Source: Paraburkholderia bryophila
GTDB lineage: Bacteria; Pseudomonadota; Gammaproteobacteria; Burkholderiales; Burkholderiaceae
Reading direction: 5' to 3'
Length of the DNA: 64,000 bases
Assembly (NCBI RefSeq): GCF_013409255.1
Contig: NZ_JACCAS010000001.1
Coordinates: 3,782,001-3,846,000 of the forward strand
Both the position numbers and the translations under genes were made by a program. The stretch's first letter is position 1. The number at the start of each line of letters is the position of its first letter. This document shows positions 9,832-17,565 of the stretch, in pieces. The notes beneath the pieces are model-generated. The model worked only from the letters and a program-made list of their open reading frames with translations, was not told where the DNA came from and ran no database searches.

Positions 9832-10062
9832 TGTCGATGCTGCTACAAGGGTCAGGGCTGCGCGGCTCGGGCGGCGTATCGCTACGCGGCGCTCCGCGCT
9901 CGCGGTGTATTGCGCGTGACATGGGCCATGGGCCGCCGTGGTTCGCACGCGCGGTTTGTCAGCACCGTGCGCGGCGAATCGCGCCGCCGGGCCGCCGCCA
10001 CTACAAAAAAGCCGCCTTCGTGGAGGCGGCTCGTGCTGGATTCTGCTGAGGTTCAGCAGCAA
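9832..10062. other. Intergenic region upstream of trmB
   Basis: No gene is recognised here. The stretch contains GC-rich low-complexity sequence and one minus-strand terminator (listed separately). Its right edge meets the 13-bp direct repeat that bounds the hipBA module. Confidence 0.4.
10005..10030 (-). terminator. Minus-strand terminator
   Basis: The stem GCCGCCT (10011-10017) / AGGCGGC (10024-10030) is followed on the minus strand by a run of six T (10010-10005). It lies left of the hipBA repeat. It could originally have terminated the tRNA-Gly transcript, now separated from it by hipBA; that is inference. Confidence 0.7.
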
Positions 10063-10075
10063 GGTGGAGCGGGCG
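10063..10075. repeat. Distal direct repeat (att-like) of the hipBA module
   Basis: GGTGGAGCGGGCG, identical to 12238-12250 at the tRNA-Gly 3' end. Confidence 0.5.
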
Positions 10076-10206
10076 TTGCAAGTGCGCGTAAGGTAGCACA
10101 ACCGAAAAGGGTGCGTCCAGACGGACAGGAGCTTGCTTTGCGCATGGAAAACGTCGGGCACATTGCATTTTAATAACCATGATGCGTTGTGCGATGCGCC
10201 GTGGTT

Positions 10207-11586
10207 CTAGATGGTACGGCGCAATTCGTGTTCGAGCTTCGCGCTGGCAATCTCGTTCAAAGGCCGAATGGCTTGCTCGAGAATCCGGATGAGCGACGGG
10301 GTCGCGCCCTGGGCTTCGAAGACGGTCTTCCAGCTTCGAACCGCGCCCCAGACGCGGCGGATAACGCCGAGGGCGGCGGGGCGATCCGGCACGAAGGCCG
10401 CGAATTCGCTCATGGCGTTGTCCAGTGTGGCCAGTTTTCCCTGGGTTCCAACGCTCAGATGCAAGCGCCTCTCCTGTGATGCGGACGGTCGCGGGACCAC
10501 GTCGTACAAGGGGCTCAGCCGCCAGCCCTGTAACTGCGCGTCGTAGGAGAACGCGTGATTGCGCAAGTGGTCGTCGTCGTTGGTCACGAAGATGTTGAGC
10601 ACCATCCGGGCGAACAGCTCTTCGTTGTCGCGCGCAATGCACTGGGGATGAACCTGCTCGCGGATGGTCTGCGCGAGATCCTTGTAGCCCTTGGCGATCG
10701 ATTCCATCTCCGGGCAAGCCATCAAGGTCAGCGCGCTGACTTGCGGAATGCGTCCTTCGGTGAATCCCTCCTGCGGCTCGGTGTCGTAGCCGCGCGCCAT
10801 GGCCGTGAGCGGCTGGCCCGCCGGCGCCCAGAAACGGTCGAACCGGCGAATCAGCAGAACCGGATGGTCGCCCACGGCGATGATCCGCACCGGCGGCACC
10901 GTCAGACCGGCCGCACGGGCCAGTTCCAGAGCGCCTGCCTCGACAATCGCCAGGTTGTAGGCGTCGTTTTTTGCCGGAAATTTGGCGAGCCACAGCACGC
11001 CTTGTTCGTCGCGTACAGACGCTTTGGGACGCGCGCCGCCGGCCGACGGTGCGCCGCCCAGGTAGGGCAGGAGATTCGCCGGAATCGGTTCGCCTGCTTC
11101 GACGGCCGCCGCTGCCTGGAGCAGATACGGCAAGCCCAGCATATTGCCGGCGGCCTGTCGGGGCGGTGTGTCGAGGCGTTCGCGAACGTCGAGCGCGCCG
11201 ACCCGATCGCTGCCGGCTTCCAGCAGATAGGTGAATTCGTCGAGGCTATTCGGCGCGGCATGGAGCTGGGCCTCGATGACGCGCCGGCCCCAGGCGTCCG
11301 GAGCGGCGTCGCGAATGCCGCCAAATTCTCCGACCGCCGGCAGTGGATACCGCCGTGTGCCCGGATTTTCGCGAGCCTTTGCCAGGTTTAGCGCGAGCGG
11401 GTCCACCTCGAAGGCTTCCGGGCGTTTTACGTAGCGCGTGCCGTAAGCAAAACTGACCGTCCGCTGGTCGGTCGCGGCTTTCTCTCTGTCCAGCAGGCCG
11501 GCCGGCACGAATTGATGCGCGCCTTCCGCCTGGTCGGGCACATGAGCAAAAACGGCTACCCGGTCAGGGACGCGGCGAGTTGCCAA
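10207..11586 (-). CDS. hipA: HipA-family serine/threonine kinase toxin
   Basis: HipA kinases phosphorylate translation components (glutamyl-tRNA synthetase in E. coli) and induce growth arrest and persistence. The protein is 459 residues from a TTG start at 11586, which has AAGGAG 7 bases upstream overlapping the hipB stop; no ATG or GTG is better placed. The N-terminal region is the HipA N-subdomain. The kinase core shows the glycine-rich SAGGARPKA, the lysine strand VLWLAKFPAKND, IRRFDRFW, and the catalytic loop FVTNDDDHLRNHAFSYD, with the Asp-Asp-Asp-His-x-x-x-Asn order expected of an active HipA. It ends LSPLYDVVPRP... and lies 10 bases after hipB. The TTG start probably keeps toxin synthesis below antitoxin synthesis (inference). 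Confidence 0.88.
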   Translation of the reverse strand: MATRRVPDRVAVFAHVPDQAEGAHQFVPAGLLDREKAATDQRTVSFAYGTRYVKRPEAFEVDPLALNLAKARENPGTRRYPLPAVGEFGGIRDAAPDAWGRRVIEAQLHAAPNSLDEFTYLLEAGSDRVGALDVRERLDTPPRQAAGNMLGLPYLLQAAAAVEAGEPIPANLLPYLGGAPSAGGARPKASVRDEQGVLWLAKFPAKNDAYNLAIVEAGALELARAAGLTVPPVRIIAVGDHPVLLIRRFDRFWAPAGQPLTAMARGYDTEPQEGFTEGRIPQVSALTLMACPEMESIAKGYKDLAQTIREQVHPQCIARDNEELFARMVLNIFVTNDDDHLRNHAFSYDAQLQGWRLSPLYDVVPRPSASQERRLHLSVGTQGKLATLDNAMSEFAAFVPDRPAALGVIRRVWGAVRSWKTVFEAQGATPSLIRILEQAIRPLNEIASAKLEHELRRTI

Positions 11587-11596
11587 GTATGGCTCC

Positions 11597-11938
11597 TTAA
11601 AAATCGAGATCGCGAAGTTCGGTTTTGGTCGCGCTACGCACGCGCTGCGGCAGCTTGCGCGAGTGCAGCGCAATCAGGGCGGGCACGTCGCCAGCGAGTA
11701 ACGCTTGCAACGACACCTCCGGCGCCATGGCGTGCACGTAGCGCAGGACTTGCGCCAACGTGCGTCCAGGATCGCCTTTTTCAATCAGAATCGCCGTGGA
11801 CCGGGACAGTCCGGCACGCGCAGCCGCGTCGGACTGGCGCAGCTTGACGCCTTGCCTGAGTTGGGCGATGCGCTCACCCAACATTTGCGCTTCGGTGAGA
11901 CGGACGGACGGCACGAGAGGCGTTTCGTTGCGCTTCAT
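11597..11938 (-). CDS. hipB: HipB-like XRE-family antitoxin/repressor
   Basis: The 113-residue protein starts at the ATG at 11938 (MKRNETPLVPSVRL). Its centre is a helix-turn-helix: LGERIAQLRQGVKLRQSDAA, then ARAGLSRSTAILIEKGDPGR. It is the antitoxin of the adjacent hipA and should repress the operon by binding the repeats described at 11939-12067. The C-terminal tail (LHSRKLPQRVRSATKTELRD) is basic and may wrap the kinase or DNA. There is no evident Shine-Dalgarno sequence: the bases just before ATG belong to the repeat GATTGCAGACATT, so repressor bound there would also cover the leader. Confidence 0.85.
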   Translation of the reverse strand: MKRNETPLVPSVRLTEAQMLGERIAQLRQGVKLRQSDAAARAGLSRSTAILIEKGDPGRTLAQVLRYVHAMAPEVSLQALLAGDVPALIALHSRKLPQRVRSATKTELRDLDF

Positions 11939-12067
11939 AATGTCTGCAATCGTAGTCTTAAAGTGACTTATGGCTTGTGATTGAGAACATGCTATGCCAC
12001 TCAAGTTTTATCGTCAAGACCGGAATCACAGACCTTAAGCGCGTTAAAGACTGGGATTGCAGACATT
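11939..12067. promoter_or_regulatory. Operator array of hipBA
   Basis: A perfect 13-bp inverted repeat (GATTGCAGACATT) occurs on the minus strand at 11951-11939 and on the plus strand at 12055-12067. Its inner continuation AGTCTT(T)AA is also shared. A third related half-site at 12024-12038 pairs with 12044-12058 as a dyad (AATCACAGACCTTAA, 5-base spacer, TTAAAGACTGGGATT; 13 of 15 positions complementary). The array flanks the promoter at 11989-12017, as expected for HipB-type repression with DNA looping. Confidence 0.65.
11989..12017 (-). promoter_or_regulatory. hipBA promoter
   Basis: On the minus strand there is TTGACG (12017-12012), a 17-base spacer, then TAGCAT (11994-11989). This puts transcription start near 11982, about 44 bases before the hipB ATG and between the two operator clusters. 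Confidence 0.65.
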
Positions 12068-12123
12068 TTTGGGGGCAATGGTCGCGGATCGATCCAGGCG
12101 CGCCAATTTCGCCAGACGACGGA

Positions 12124-12239
12124 TTAACCCGACCGGAGCGGCCTTAGCAAATGATTCTGGTGGATGTCGACCCAGTCCAGCACGGTCTTGATGGGAGAGG
12201 TGGATGAACCACCTTGCAACGCTTCACGAACGGAAGCGG
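12124..12239 (-). pseudogene. Possible 3' gene remnant next to tRNA-Gly
   Basis: A minus-strand frame running left from the tRNA gene to a TAA at 12124-12126 encodes PIKTVLDWVDIHQNHLLRPL and four more residues. It has the amphipathic feel of a real C-terminus (it loosely recalls the tail of small DUF4160-type proteins), but no start or upstream part remains. This is a weak call. Confidence 0.15.
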
Positions 12240-12250
12240 TGGAGCGGGCG
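12238..12250. repeat. Proximal direct repeat at tRNA-Gly 3' end
   Basis: GGTGGAGCGGGCG, overlapping the last 11 bases of tRNA-Gly and identical to 10063-10075. Confidence 0.5.
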
Positions 12251-12313
12251 ATGGGAATCGAACCCACGGCTCTAGCTTGGGAAGCTAGGGTATTACCATT
12301 ATACGACGCCCGC
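12240..12313 (-). tRNA. tRNA-Gly(CCC)
   Basis: The minus strand gives a 74-base tRNA with acceptor stem GCGGGCG, anticodon CCC in CTTCCCAAG, T-loop GGTTCGATTCC and encoded CCA. Its 3' end is duplicated at 10063-10075. Confidence 0.95.
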
Positions 12314-12397
12314 AGAGCGCACGATTTTACTCGGGAAAGGGCGGTTAGCGCAAATCGCACCGCCATTTCCCGCCCAAGCCGAGGCTGCGCCCCAGCT

Positions 12398-12961
12398 TCA
12401 GATCACGAAGTAAGTCAGCTGAACCGCCGCGCGCGTCACCACCATCAGCAGCACCTGCACGATCACGAAGAGCAAAATCGGCGAGAGATCGATGCCCCCG
12501 AGCTGCGGCACGACCCGGCGCAGCGGATTCAGAAATGGCGCGGTCAGTTGATACAGAATCGGCATGGCCGGCGAACGCGGATTGAGCCACGACAGCAGCG
12601 CCATCAGGATCGTCATCCAGATGATCAGATTCAGCGCCCACTTGATCAGCGTCAGCACCGAGACGATCAGCAGCGTCGGTACGAGGGTCAGCGGATCGGC
12701 GCCGGTCAGGACCACCATCAGCACCACATAGACGATCGCCGCGATCAGCGCCGCGACGAGGCTCGCCCAGTCGATGCTGCGGGTACTCGGCAGAATGCGC
12801 CGCAGCGGCAGCACGATCCAGTTGGTGGCTTGCAGTACGGCGTTCGTGACCGGGTTGTACGGCGGCATGCGCACGACCTGCAGCCAGGCGCGCAGCAGCA
12901 ACGCCGCGCCGAACAGCGTAAAGACGGTATTGAGCAGAAAACGGGCGATATCGCCAAACAT
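12398..12961 (-). CDS. YggT-family membrane protein
   Basis: The 187-residue protein has four or more hydrophobic segments arranged as two YggT repeats. Each repeat contains a P-x(2)-N-P / L-x-P-L-R-R block: PYNPVTNAVLQATNWIVLPL with RRILP, then LTAPFLNPLRRVVPQ ending in GGIDLSPIL. The family is found in the inner membrane and is linked to osmotic stress and cell-division gene neighbourhoods in other bacteria; its biochemical role is not settled. It stands alone here between tRNA-Gly and an EthD-like gene, both on the same strand. Confidence 0.88.
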   Translation of the reverse strand: MFGDIARFLLNTVFTLFGAALLLRAWLQVVRMPPYNPVTNAVLQATNWIVLPLRRILPSTRSIDWASLVAALIAAIVYVVLMVVLTGADPLTLVPTLLIVSVLTLIKWALNLIIWMTILMALLSWLNPRSPAMPILYQLTAPFLNPLRRVVPQLGGIDLSPILLFVIVQVLLMVVTRAAVQLTYFVI

Positions 12962-13190
12962 CGTGTGTCCTTATCCTTCTGATGGCGGCCGTCGATCGGC
13001 CGCCGGGAGCCGGCGCGAGCCGATCGGTGCGCCGGCGGTTTCATTCGGTTTCCATGCGCCGATTGCGCGGAAGGGCACGTCATGCGCGGTTTCGGGCTTG
13101 CCCAGCTTACTTCGATTGCGCGACGTTCCAGCGAGCTTGAGCGCGGTTAGTGCAACGATAGATCGCTGCCTTGTCCGCCTCCGCTCGCCA

Positions 13191-13511
13191 TCACACGGAA
13201 ATCTTGATCTCGCTGATCAGAATCGTGCCGTTGCCGCCGTCGGTGTAATTGGGAATGTCGGCTGTGAGTGGTTCGGCGGCCGATTTGAAGACTTTATAGA
13301 ACTCGTCCGCGCTGTCGAACAGGAAGTGGCCTGCGGCGACATACGGCGGCGGCGTTCCCGGCGGCCCGGCGTTGATGCCGACGTCGACCGACCAGCCTTT
13401 CAGCGACGGCCCGAACAGCTTGGCCGCCAGCGGCATGTGCGTGACGCAGTAATAGTCCACGTCGAAGTGGCCGTTTTCCCGGTACGGATAAAGGATGCTG
13501 ACCTTGATCAT
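13191..13511 (-). CDS. EthD-like dimeric alpha-beta barrel protein
   Basis: The 106-residue protein begins MIKVSILYPYRENGHFDVDY at the ATG at 13511. It has the EthD family pattern: a short first beta strand, YCVTHMPLAAKLFGP, GAGHFLFDSADEFYKVF, and a C-terminal strand ILISEIKISV. EthD proteins form ferredoxin-like dimers; the founding member is needed for ethyl tert-butyl ether breakdown, but most relatives have no known role. The frame extends far upstream without a ribosome site or pattern, so the short form is preferred. Confidence 0.82.
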   Translation of the reverse strand: MIKVSILYPYRENGHFDVDYYCVTHMPLAAKLFGPSLKGWSVDVGINAGPPGTPPPYVAAGHFLFDSADEFYKVFKSAAEPLTADIPNYTDGGNGTILISEIKISV

Positions 13512-13588
13512 TGTGCGTTCTCGTCTGTTGGTCCCGAAGCGCGGCGCTGGCGGATTGCGCGCGGCGCCGGACGTCACATTATCACGGC

Positions 13589-14524
13589 TTACTTGACGCT
13601 TGCACCTGCTGCCGCCTGATTCAGCGAGCGGTTGAGCGATTCTTCGACAGCCTCGGCGATGGCGTCGATGGCGGCGGGCGGCGTGGCGCGGCGTTCGGCG
13701 AGTCCGACCGCGCGCCGCGTCAGCAAACCGTACAGCGCGGCGTGGTCGCCGCCGAGCCCTTCCAGCAGCGCCAACTGCTTTTCGACGACACCCGTGTCGC
13801 CGCGCGACACGGGGCCCGCGAGCGCATTGGACAGGCCCTTGTCGCGCGCCGTTTCGATGGTGCCGGCGAGCATCGGCAGCAGCGCGCGCAGCGCGTCGTC
13901 CTCGGCGAAACCGAGCGTGCGCCACAGCGCGACGCATTCGGCGAGGCTGCACAGCGCGAAGCTGGCGGCATAGTGCGCGGCCGCGTGATACAGCATGCGG
14001 CCGCCCGCCGGAATCGACAGCGGATGGCAGCGTAGCGCGACGGTTAGCGCCGTCAGCGCGTCTTTCAGCGCGCCGTCGGCCTCGATCGTGACCGAGCAGC
14101 CGGCAATCCGTTCGAGGTCGGCGAGGTCACCGCCAAAGAGGTACAGTGGATGAAAGCCGCCGATCGCCGCGCCCTGGTCGCGCGCCGGGGCCAGCAGCTC
14201 GACCGGCGAGGCGCCGCTGCAATGCACCAGCGCCTTACGCGGACCACTCACCGTCGCCGGGTCGAAGCGCAGAGTGTGGGCTGACGAACCGATATGGTCG
14301 TCCGGAACGGCTAAAAAGATGATGTCGGCGGCGTCGACAACCTGTTGAGGGTCGTCACAAGCCGCGCAATGCTCGATTTGACTGGCGAGCCGGCAGGCTG
14401 AAGCCGCCGTGCGGCTCGTCACCGCCGTGACCGGATAACCGGCGCGGGAAAAGCTCAGCGCAAGGCACCGCGCGAGCCGGCCTGCACCGATAAAGCCGAG
14501 GCGCGGCAGAGAGGACTGGGACAT
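13589..14524 (-). CDS. NAD(P)-binding DUF2520 (Rossmann-like) oxidoreductase
   Basis: The 311-residue protein from the ATG at 14524 (MSQSSLPRLGFIGAGRLARC) has an N-terminal Rossmann fold with GFIGAGRLA and DIIFLAVPDDHI. This is followed by the DUF2520 domain: HCSGASPVELL, GFHPLYLFGG, YHAAAHYAASFALCSLAECV and ALAGPVSRGD. The arrangement resembles ketopantoate/6-phosphogluconate-type dehydrogenases, but the substrate is unknown. An in-frame start 8 codons upstream (14548) is possible. It sits 77 bases upstream of the EthD-like gene on the same strand. Confidence 0.85.
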   Translation of the reverse strand: MSQSSLPRLGFIGAGRLARCLALSFSRAGYPVTAVTSRTAASACRLASQIEHCAACDDPQQVVDAADIIFLAVPDDHIGSSAHTLRFDPATVSGPRKALVHCSGASPVELLAPARDQGAAIGGFHPLYLFGGDLADLERIAGCSVTIEADGALKDALTALTVALRCHPLSIPAGGRMLYHAAAHYAASFALCSLAECVALWRTLGFAEDDALRALLPMLAGTIETARDKGLSNALAGPVSRGDTGVVEKQLALLEGLGGDHAALYGLLTRRAVGLAERRATPPAAIDAIAEAVEESLNRSLNQAAAGASVK

Positions 14525-14768
14525 GGTTGCCTGCTCCAGACGGAACATTGGGACGGGAAAGCAGAAGTATCGCGCATCCGGCCGCTCGCGCGCGGCCTTG
14601 GCGCCTGGGCTTTCCTCTGATCAGTTGGCGCGCCGTATGGCGCGGCTGGCCGGTTATCCGGCGGCACGCGCCCCGCAGGCTTGAAAACTGCTCACAATTT
14701 CTTCATGTGCCGCTTTAGCCGTTGCAGTTCCGGGTATTTCGTCTCGCAGTCAGATTCGGGAGGTCACG

Positions 14769-14930
14769 ATGAGCATTTTTTCTTACCGAAAGCACTTGCG
14801 GTTCCTCACCCACGCCCAGCGTCGCCGCTGGTGGGACCAGAAAAAACGCCTGACGCCGCGCGTGCGGATTAGCGGCGCCTACGTCCCGCCAAGCGTGTCG
14901 CGCGAATTCGCCTACGTGAAGGTCGGTTGA
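14769..14930 (+). CDS. Small basic protein, 53 residues
   Basis: A short gene begins with ATG at 14769, has GGGAGG 7-8 bases upstream, and ends in TGA at 14930. A clean terminator follows 33 bases later. The product is strongly basic and aromatic (MSIFSYRKHLRFLTHAQRRR, then WWDQKKRLTPRVRISGAYVP, ending FAYVKVG). I do not recognise the family. The ribosome site, terminator and compact reading frame support a real gene; conservation in related genomes would decide it. Confidence 0.55.
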   Translation: MSIFSYRKHLRFLTHAQRRRWWDQKKRLTPRVRISGAYVPPSVSREFAYVKVG

Positions 14931-15310
14931 CACACCGCTGCTAGCGCTGTTTGCAGGTAAGAGATGCCCGGCCTCGAACGCCGGGCATTTTTCGTTGTGG
15001 CGCTTCAATCGGGCCGTCAGGATTGAAGCGAATTTGTAATCAAAGATTACTGAAAAGCGCGCGTTCGACGCCGTGCGCTTCATCAAGCGGCCAATCCGAT
15101 CCCGCGGCCGCGCGGAAACCCTTAGTTTTCAGCCCGCTACACCGCCCGTTCGGCATTTCTTGCGCACGGACGAATTGCGATGTATTGCCGCCAATTGCAA
15201 TTTGCAACAAATGCGAACAAATACGATTGGGCTTTTTCGATACATTGATTTCATGGCATGCAACGCATGCGAAGTCGGCGACCTTGGTGGGCCGCGCTAG
15301 GAGAATACAA
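14931..15310. other. Intergenic region with terminator
   Basis: No gene is called. It contains the terminator at 14964-14992 and an AT-richer stretch at about 15170-15260 that probably holds the promoter of the gene at 15311; no clear -35/-10 pair was found. A small palindrome GCATGCAACGCATGC lies at about 15256-15270. Confidence 0.4.
14964..14992 (+). terminator. Terminator of the small gene at 14769
   Basis: Stem ATGCCCGGC (14964-14972) / GCCGGGCAT (14980-14988), followed by TTTTT. Confidence 0.85.
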
Positions 15311-15628
15311 GTGAAAAAGATCGTTCCGTTTGTCGTTGCCGCCGCACTCGGTCTGGGACTCGCCAGTGCAGCCGAAGCGCACGTGTCCGTGGGTATCGGT
15401 ATCGGGGTGCCGATCGCGCCGGCGTATCCGGTTTATGCCGCGCCGCCGCCGGTTTACTACGCGCCGCAGCCAGCCTATGCGCCGCCGCCGGTTTATTACG
15501 CGCCGCCGCCGGCAGTCGTGGTGGGCGGGTATTACGGCGGCTATGGCCGTCCTTATTACCATCACGGTTATTATGGCCGCGGCTATTACGGGCACGGTTA
15601 TTACGGCCACGGCTACTACCGCCGCTAA
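15311..15628 (+). CDS. Secreted Pro/Tyr/Gly-rich protein
   Basis: The 105-residue protein starts at a GTG (15311) with AGGAG 7 bases upstream. The signal peptide MKKIVPFVVAAALGLGLASA is followed by VSVGIGIGVPIAP. Next comes a block of YYAPPP-type repeats (PPPVYYAPQPAYAPPP) and a C-terminal YYG/GHGYYGRG block rich in Tyr, Gly and His. Such small low-complexity envelope proteins are common in Burkholderia; no function is known. A terminator follows 26 bases after the stop, so it is a single-gene unit. Confidence 0.75.
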   Translation: MKKIVPFVVAAALGLGLASAAEAHVSVGIGIGVPIAPAYPVYAAPPPVYYAPQPAYAPPPVYYAPPPAVVVGGYYGGYGRPYYHHGYYGRGYYGHGYYGHGYYRR

Positions 15629-15653
15629 TCGCGCAAGCGCTTAGCGCAGGTTC

Positions 15654-15692
15654 AACGGCGTAACGCCGGCTTGATCGCCGGGTTACGCCGTT
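15654..15692 (+). terminator. Terminator after 15311 gene
   Basis: 11-bp stem AACGGCGTAAC (15654-15664) / GTTACGCCGTT (15682-15692), followed by TGTGTTTT-type sequence. Confidence 0.75.
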
Positions 15693-15778
15693 TGTGTTTT
15701 GTTGGCGCGGCGGTGATCCAAAACATCGGTGAAGCTGGGAGAATGGTTGTTTAACCATCGCTCTGGAGAGTTTCGCCG

Positions 15779-16744
15779 ATGCATGCGCTTCCCGCTCCCA
15801 CTTTCGACGACGTCCTCGACGCCGCTGCGCGCCTCGAAGGCGTCGCGCACCGCACCCCTGTTTTGACCTCGAGCACGTTCAACGAACGCACGGGTGCGTC
15901 GGTATTCTTCAAGTGCGAGAATTTTCAGCGCATGGGCGCCTTCAAGTTTCGCGGCGCCTATAACGCGATTTCGCACTTCGACGCGGAGCAGCGCAAAGCC
16001 GGCGTGCTGACGTACTCGTCGGGCAATCATGCGCAAGCCATCGCGTTGTCCGCGCGGCTCGCCGGCATTCGCGCGACGATCATCATGCCGCACGACGCCC
16101 CCGCGGCCAAAGTTGCGGCGACCAAGGGTTACGGCGGCGAAGTCATCACCTACGACCGCTACACCGAGAACCGCGAAGAGATCGGCCGCCGCCTCGCCGA
16201 AGAACGCGGCATGACGCTGATTCCGCCTTACGACCATCCGCATGTGATCGCGGGGCAGGGCACCGCGGTGAAGGAATTGATCGATGAAACCGGCCCGCTC
16301 GACATGCTGTTCGTTTGTCTCGGCGGCGGCGGATTGATCGGCGGCAGCGCGTTGTCGGCGGCGGCGTTGAGCCCGGCATGCACGGTGATCGGCGTCGAGC
16401 CGGAAGCCGGCAACGACGGCCAGCAATCCCTCGCGCGCGGTGAGATTGTGCGCATCGACACGCCCCGTACTATCGCCGACGGCGCCGCCGCCACGCATCT
16501 CGGCGACTACACGTTCGCTATCATTCGCAAGCTGGTCGCGCGAATCGAAACGGTCAGCGACGCGCAGTTGATCGACACGATGCGTTTTTTCGCGCAGCGC
16601 ATGAAGATCGTGGTCGAGCCGACGGGTTGCCTCGCGGCGGCCGCGGTGCTGAACGGCATTGTTCCCGTGGAAGGCAAACGCGTCGGCGTGGTGATCAGCG
16701 GGGGTAATGTCGATCTGGAAAAGCTCGCGCAATATCTCGCTTGA
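15779..16744 (+). CDS. PLP-dependent threonine/serine dehydratase-like ammonia-lyase
   Basis: The 321-residue fold-type II PLP enzyme has the PLP lysine in MGAFKFRGAYNA (about residue 58), the SSGNHAQAIA substrate loop, the phosphate-binding LGGGGLIGG, and a C-terminal SGGNVDLEKL. It lacks the C-terminal ACT-type regulatory domain of biosynthetic IlvA. Length and motifs fit catabolic threonine dehydratase, serine racemase or threo-3-hydroxyaspartate ammonia-lyase, which cannot be told apart by eye. GGAG lies about 12 bases before the ATG. It stands alone. Confidence 0.85.
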   Translation: MHALPAPTFDDVLDAAARLEGVAHRTPVLTSSTFNERTGASVFFKCENFQRMGAFKFRGAYNAISHFDAEQRKAGVLTYSSGNHAQAIALSARLAGIRATIIMPHDAPAAKVAATKGYGGEVITYDRYTENREEIGRRLAEERGMTLIPPYDHPHVIAGQGTAVKELIDETGPLDMLFVCLGGGGLIGGSALSAAALSPACTVIGVEPEAGNDGQQSLARGEIVRIDTPRTIADGAAATHLGDYTFAIIRKLVARIETVSDAQLIDTMRFFAQRMKIVVEPTGCLAAAAVLNGIVPVEGKRVGVVISGGNVDLEKLAQYLA

Positions 16745-16802
16745 TAGATCGTCGGCGCTGGCGCTAACGCTTGCTGAACGGAATAGAGGGTCGCAGATGG
16801 AA

Positions 16803-16829
16803 AAACGGCTCGCCTAACGCGAGCCGTTT
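16803..16829. terminator. Bidirectional terminator
   Basis: Stem AAACGGCTCGC (16803-16813) / GCGAGCCGTTT (16819-16829) between the convergent ammonia-lyase and LysE genes. Confidence 0.85.
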
Positions 16830-16834
16830 ACGTA

Positions 16835-17512
16835 TCAGCTCACCGCGTGCGCGGTCTGCACGATCAGATCGCGATACCCGTTGACGATCACGCTATATGA
16901 GAAGTACGCGAACAGCAGCGCGGACAGCACATGACACGCGCGCAGCAAACCGGTGCCGGCGCGCTTGCGGCCGTGACTGCCGAGCCCGCAGATAAAGATT
17001 GTCCAGCACAGTCCGCCGAGAAAGAAGCCGCCGAGAAACACCGGCGCTGTTGTGACGCTCGTCGCACCGGCTTTCGCGATCAACGCGCCGCCGACGGCTG
17101 CGAACCACAGAATCGCCGAAGGCGACGACACCGCCAGCAAGACGCCGCGCAAAAAGCCGCGCCATGCGGACAGATGCGGCGCATTCGCGTCCGCCTCGCC
17201 GGCGACTGCGGGCGCCGACGCCGGGAACATTGCCTCACGCGCCATCTTCCACGTGAGAAACAGCAAAATCGCCGCGCCGCCGATCCACACCACCCAGCGC
17301 ACCGATTCGAACTGCAGCAGCGCGGCCATGCCCGCGAGCGCGAGCGCCGCGTAAATCAGGTCGCCGATGCACGAGCCGAGGCCGAGCCAGAAGCCGGGTT
17401 TGAAGCCGTGCGAGAGCGTCAGCGAAATCATCGCGACGTTCACGAGACCGATATCCAGACACAACGACAACGACAGAAAAAAACCATCCGACATCATTGA
17501 AAAAGCATGCAT
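16835..17512 (-). CDS. LysE/RhtB-family amino acid exporter
   Basis: The 225-residue inner-membrane protein has five to six hydrophobic segments. It has the family N-terminus (FFLSLSLCLDIGLVNVAMIS, with a Gly-Leu-Val-Asn variant of the usual GPN motif), LGLGSCIGDLIYAALALAG, and the central SSPSAILWFAAVGGAL. It probably exports an amino acid or related metabolite; the substrate is unknown. The start could be the ATG at 17512 or GTG at 17524. The ubiD gene lies immediately upstream on the same strand (53 bases). Confidence 0.8.
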   Translation of the reverse strand: MHAFSMMSDGFFLSLSLCLDIGLVNVAMISLTLSHGFKPGFWLGLGSCIGDLIYAALALAGMAALLQFESVRWVVWIGGAAILLFLTWKMAREAMFPASAPAVAGEADANAPHLSAWRGFLRGVLLAVSSPSAILWFAAVGGALIAKAGATSVTTAPVFLGGFFLGGLCWTIFICGLGSHGRKRAGTGLLRACHVLSALLFAYFSYSVIVNGYRDLIVQTAHAVS

Positions 17513-17565
17513 CCGCGCAACCACTCCCTCGGTGTTTTGTTATTTGAACTTGTCGTGCGTCTCAC

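Larger units (their letters stand above)
10063..12250. mobile_element. Putative mini-island carrying hipBA at tRNA-Gly(CCC)
   Basis: The segment is bounded by identical 13-bp repeats (GGTGGAGCGGGCG at 10063-10075 and 12238-12250). The right copy contains the last 11 bases of the minus-strand tRNA-Gly gene including CCA, so the segment abuts the tRNA 3' end as integrase-type islands do. It holds only hipB, hipA and regulatory DNA; no integrase is present, so it would be a remnant or an element moved in trans. The inference rests on the repeat and the geometry. Confidence 0.5.
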
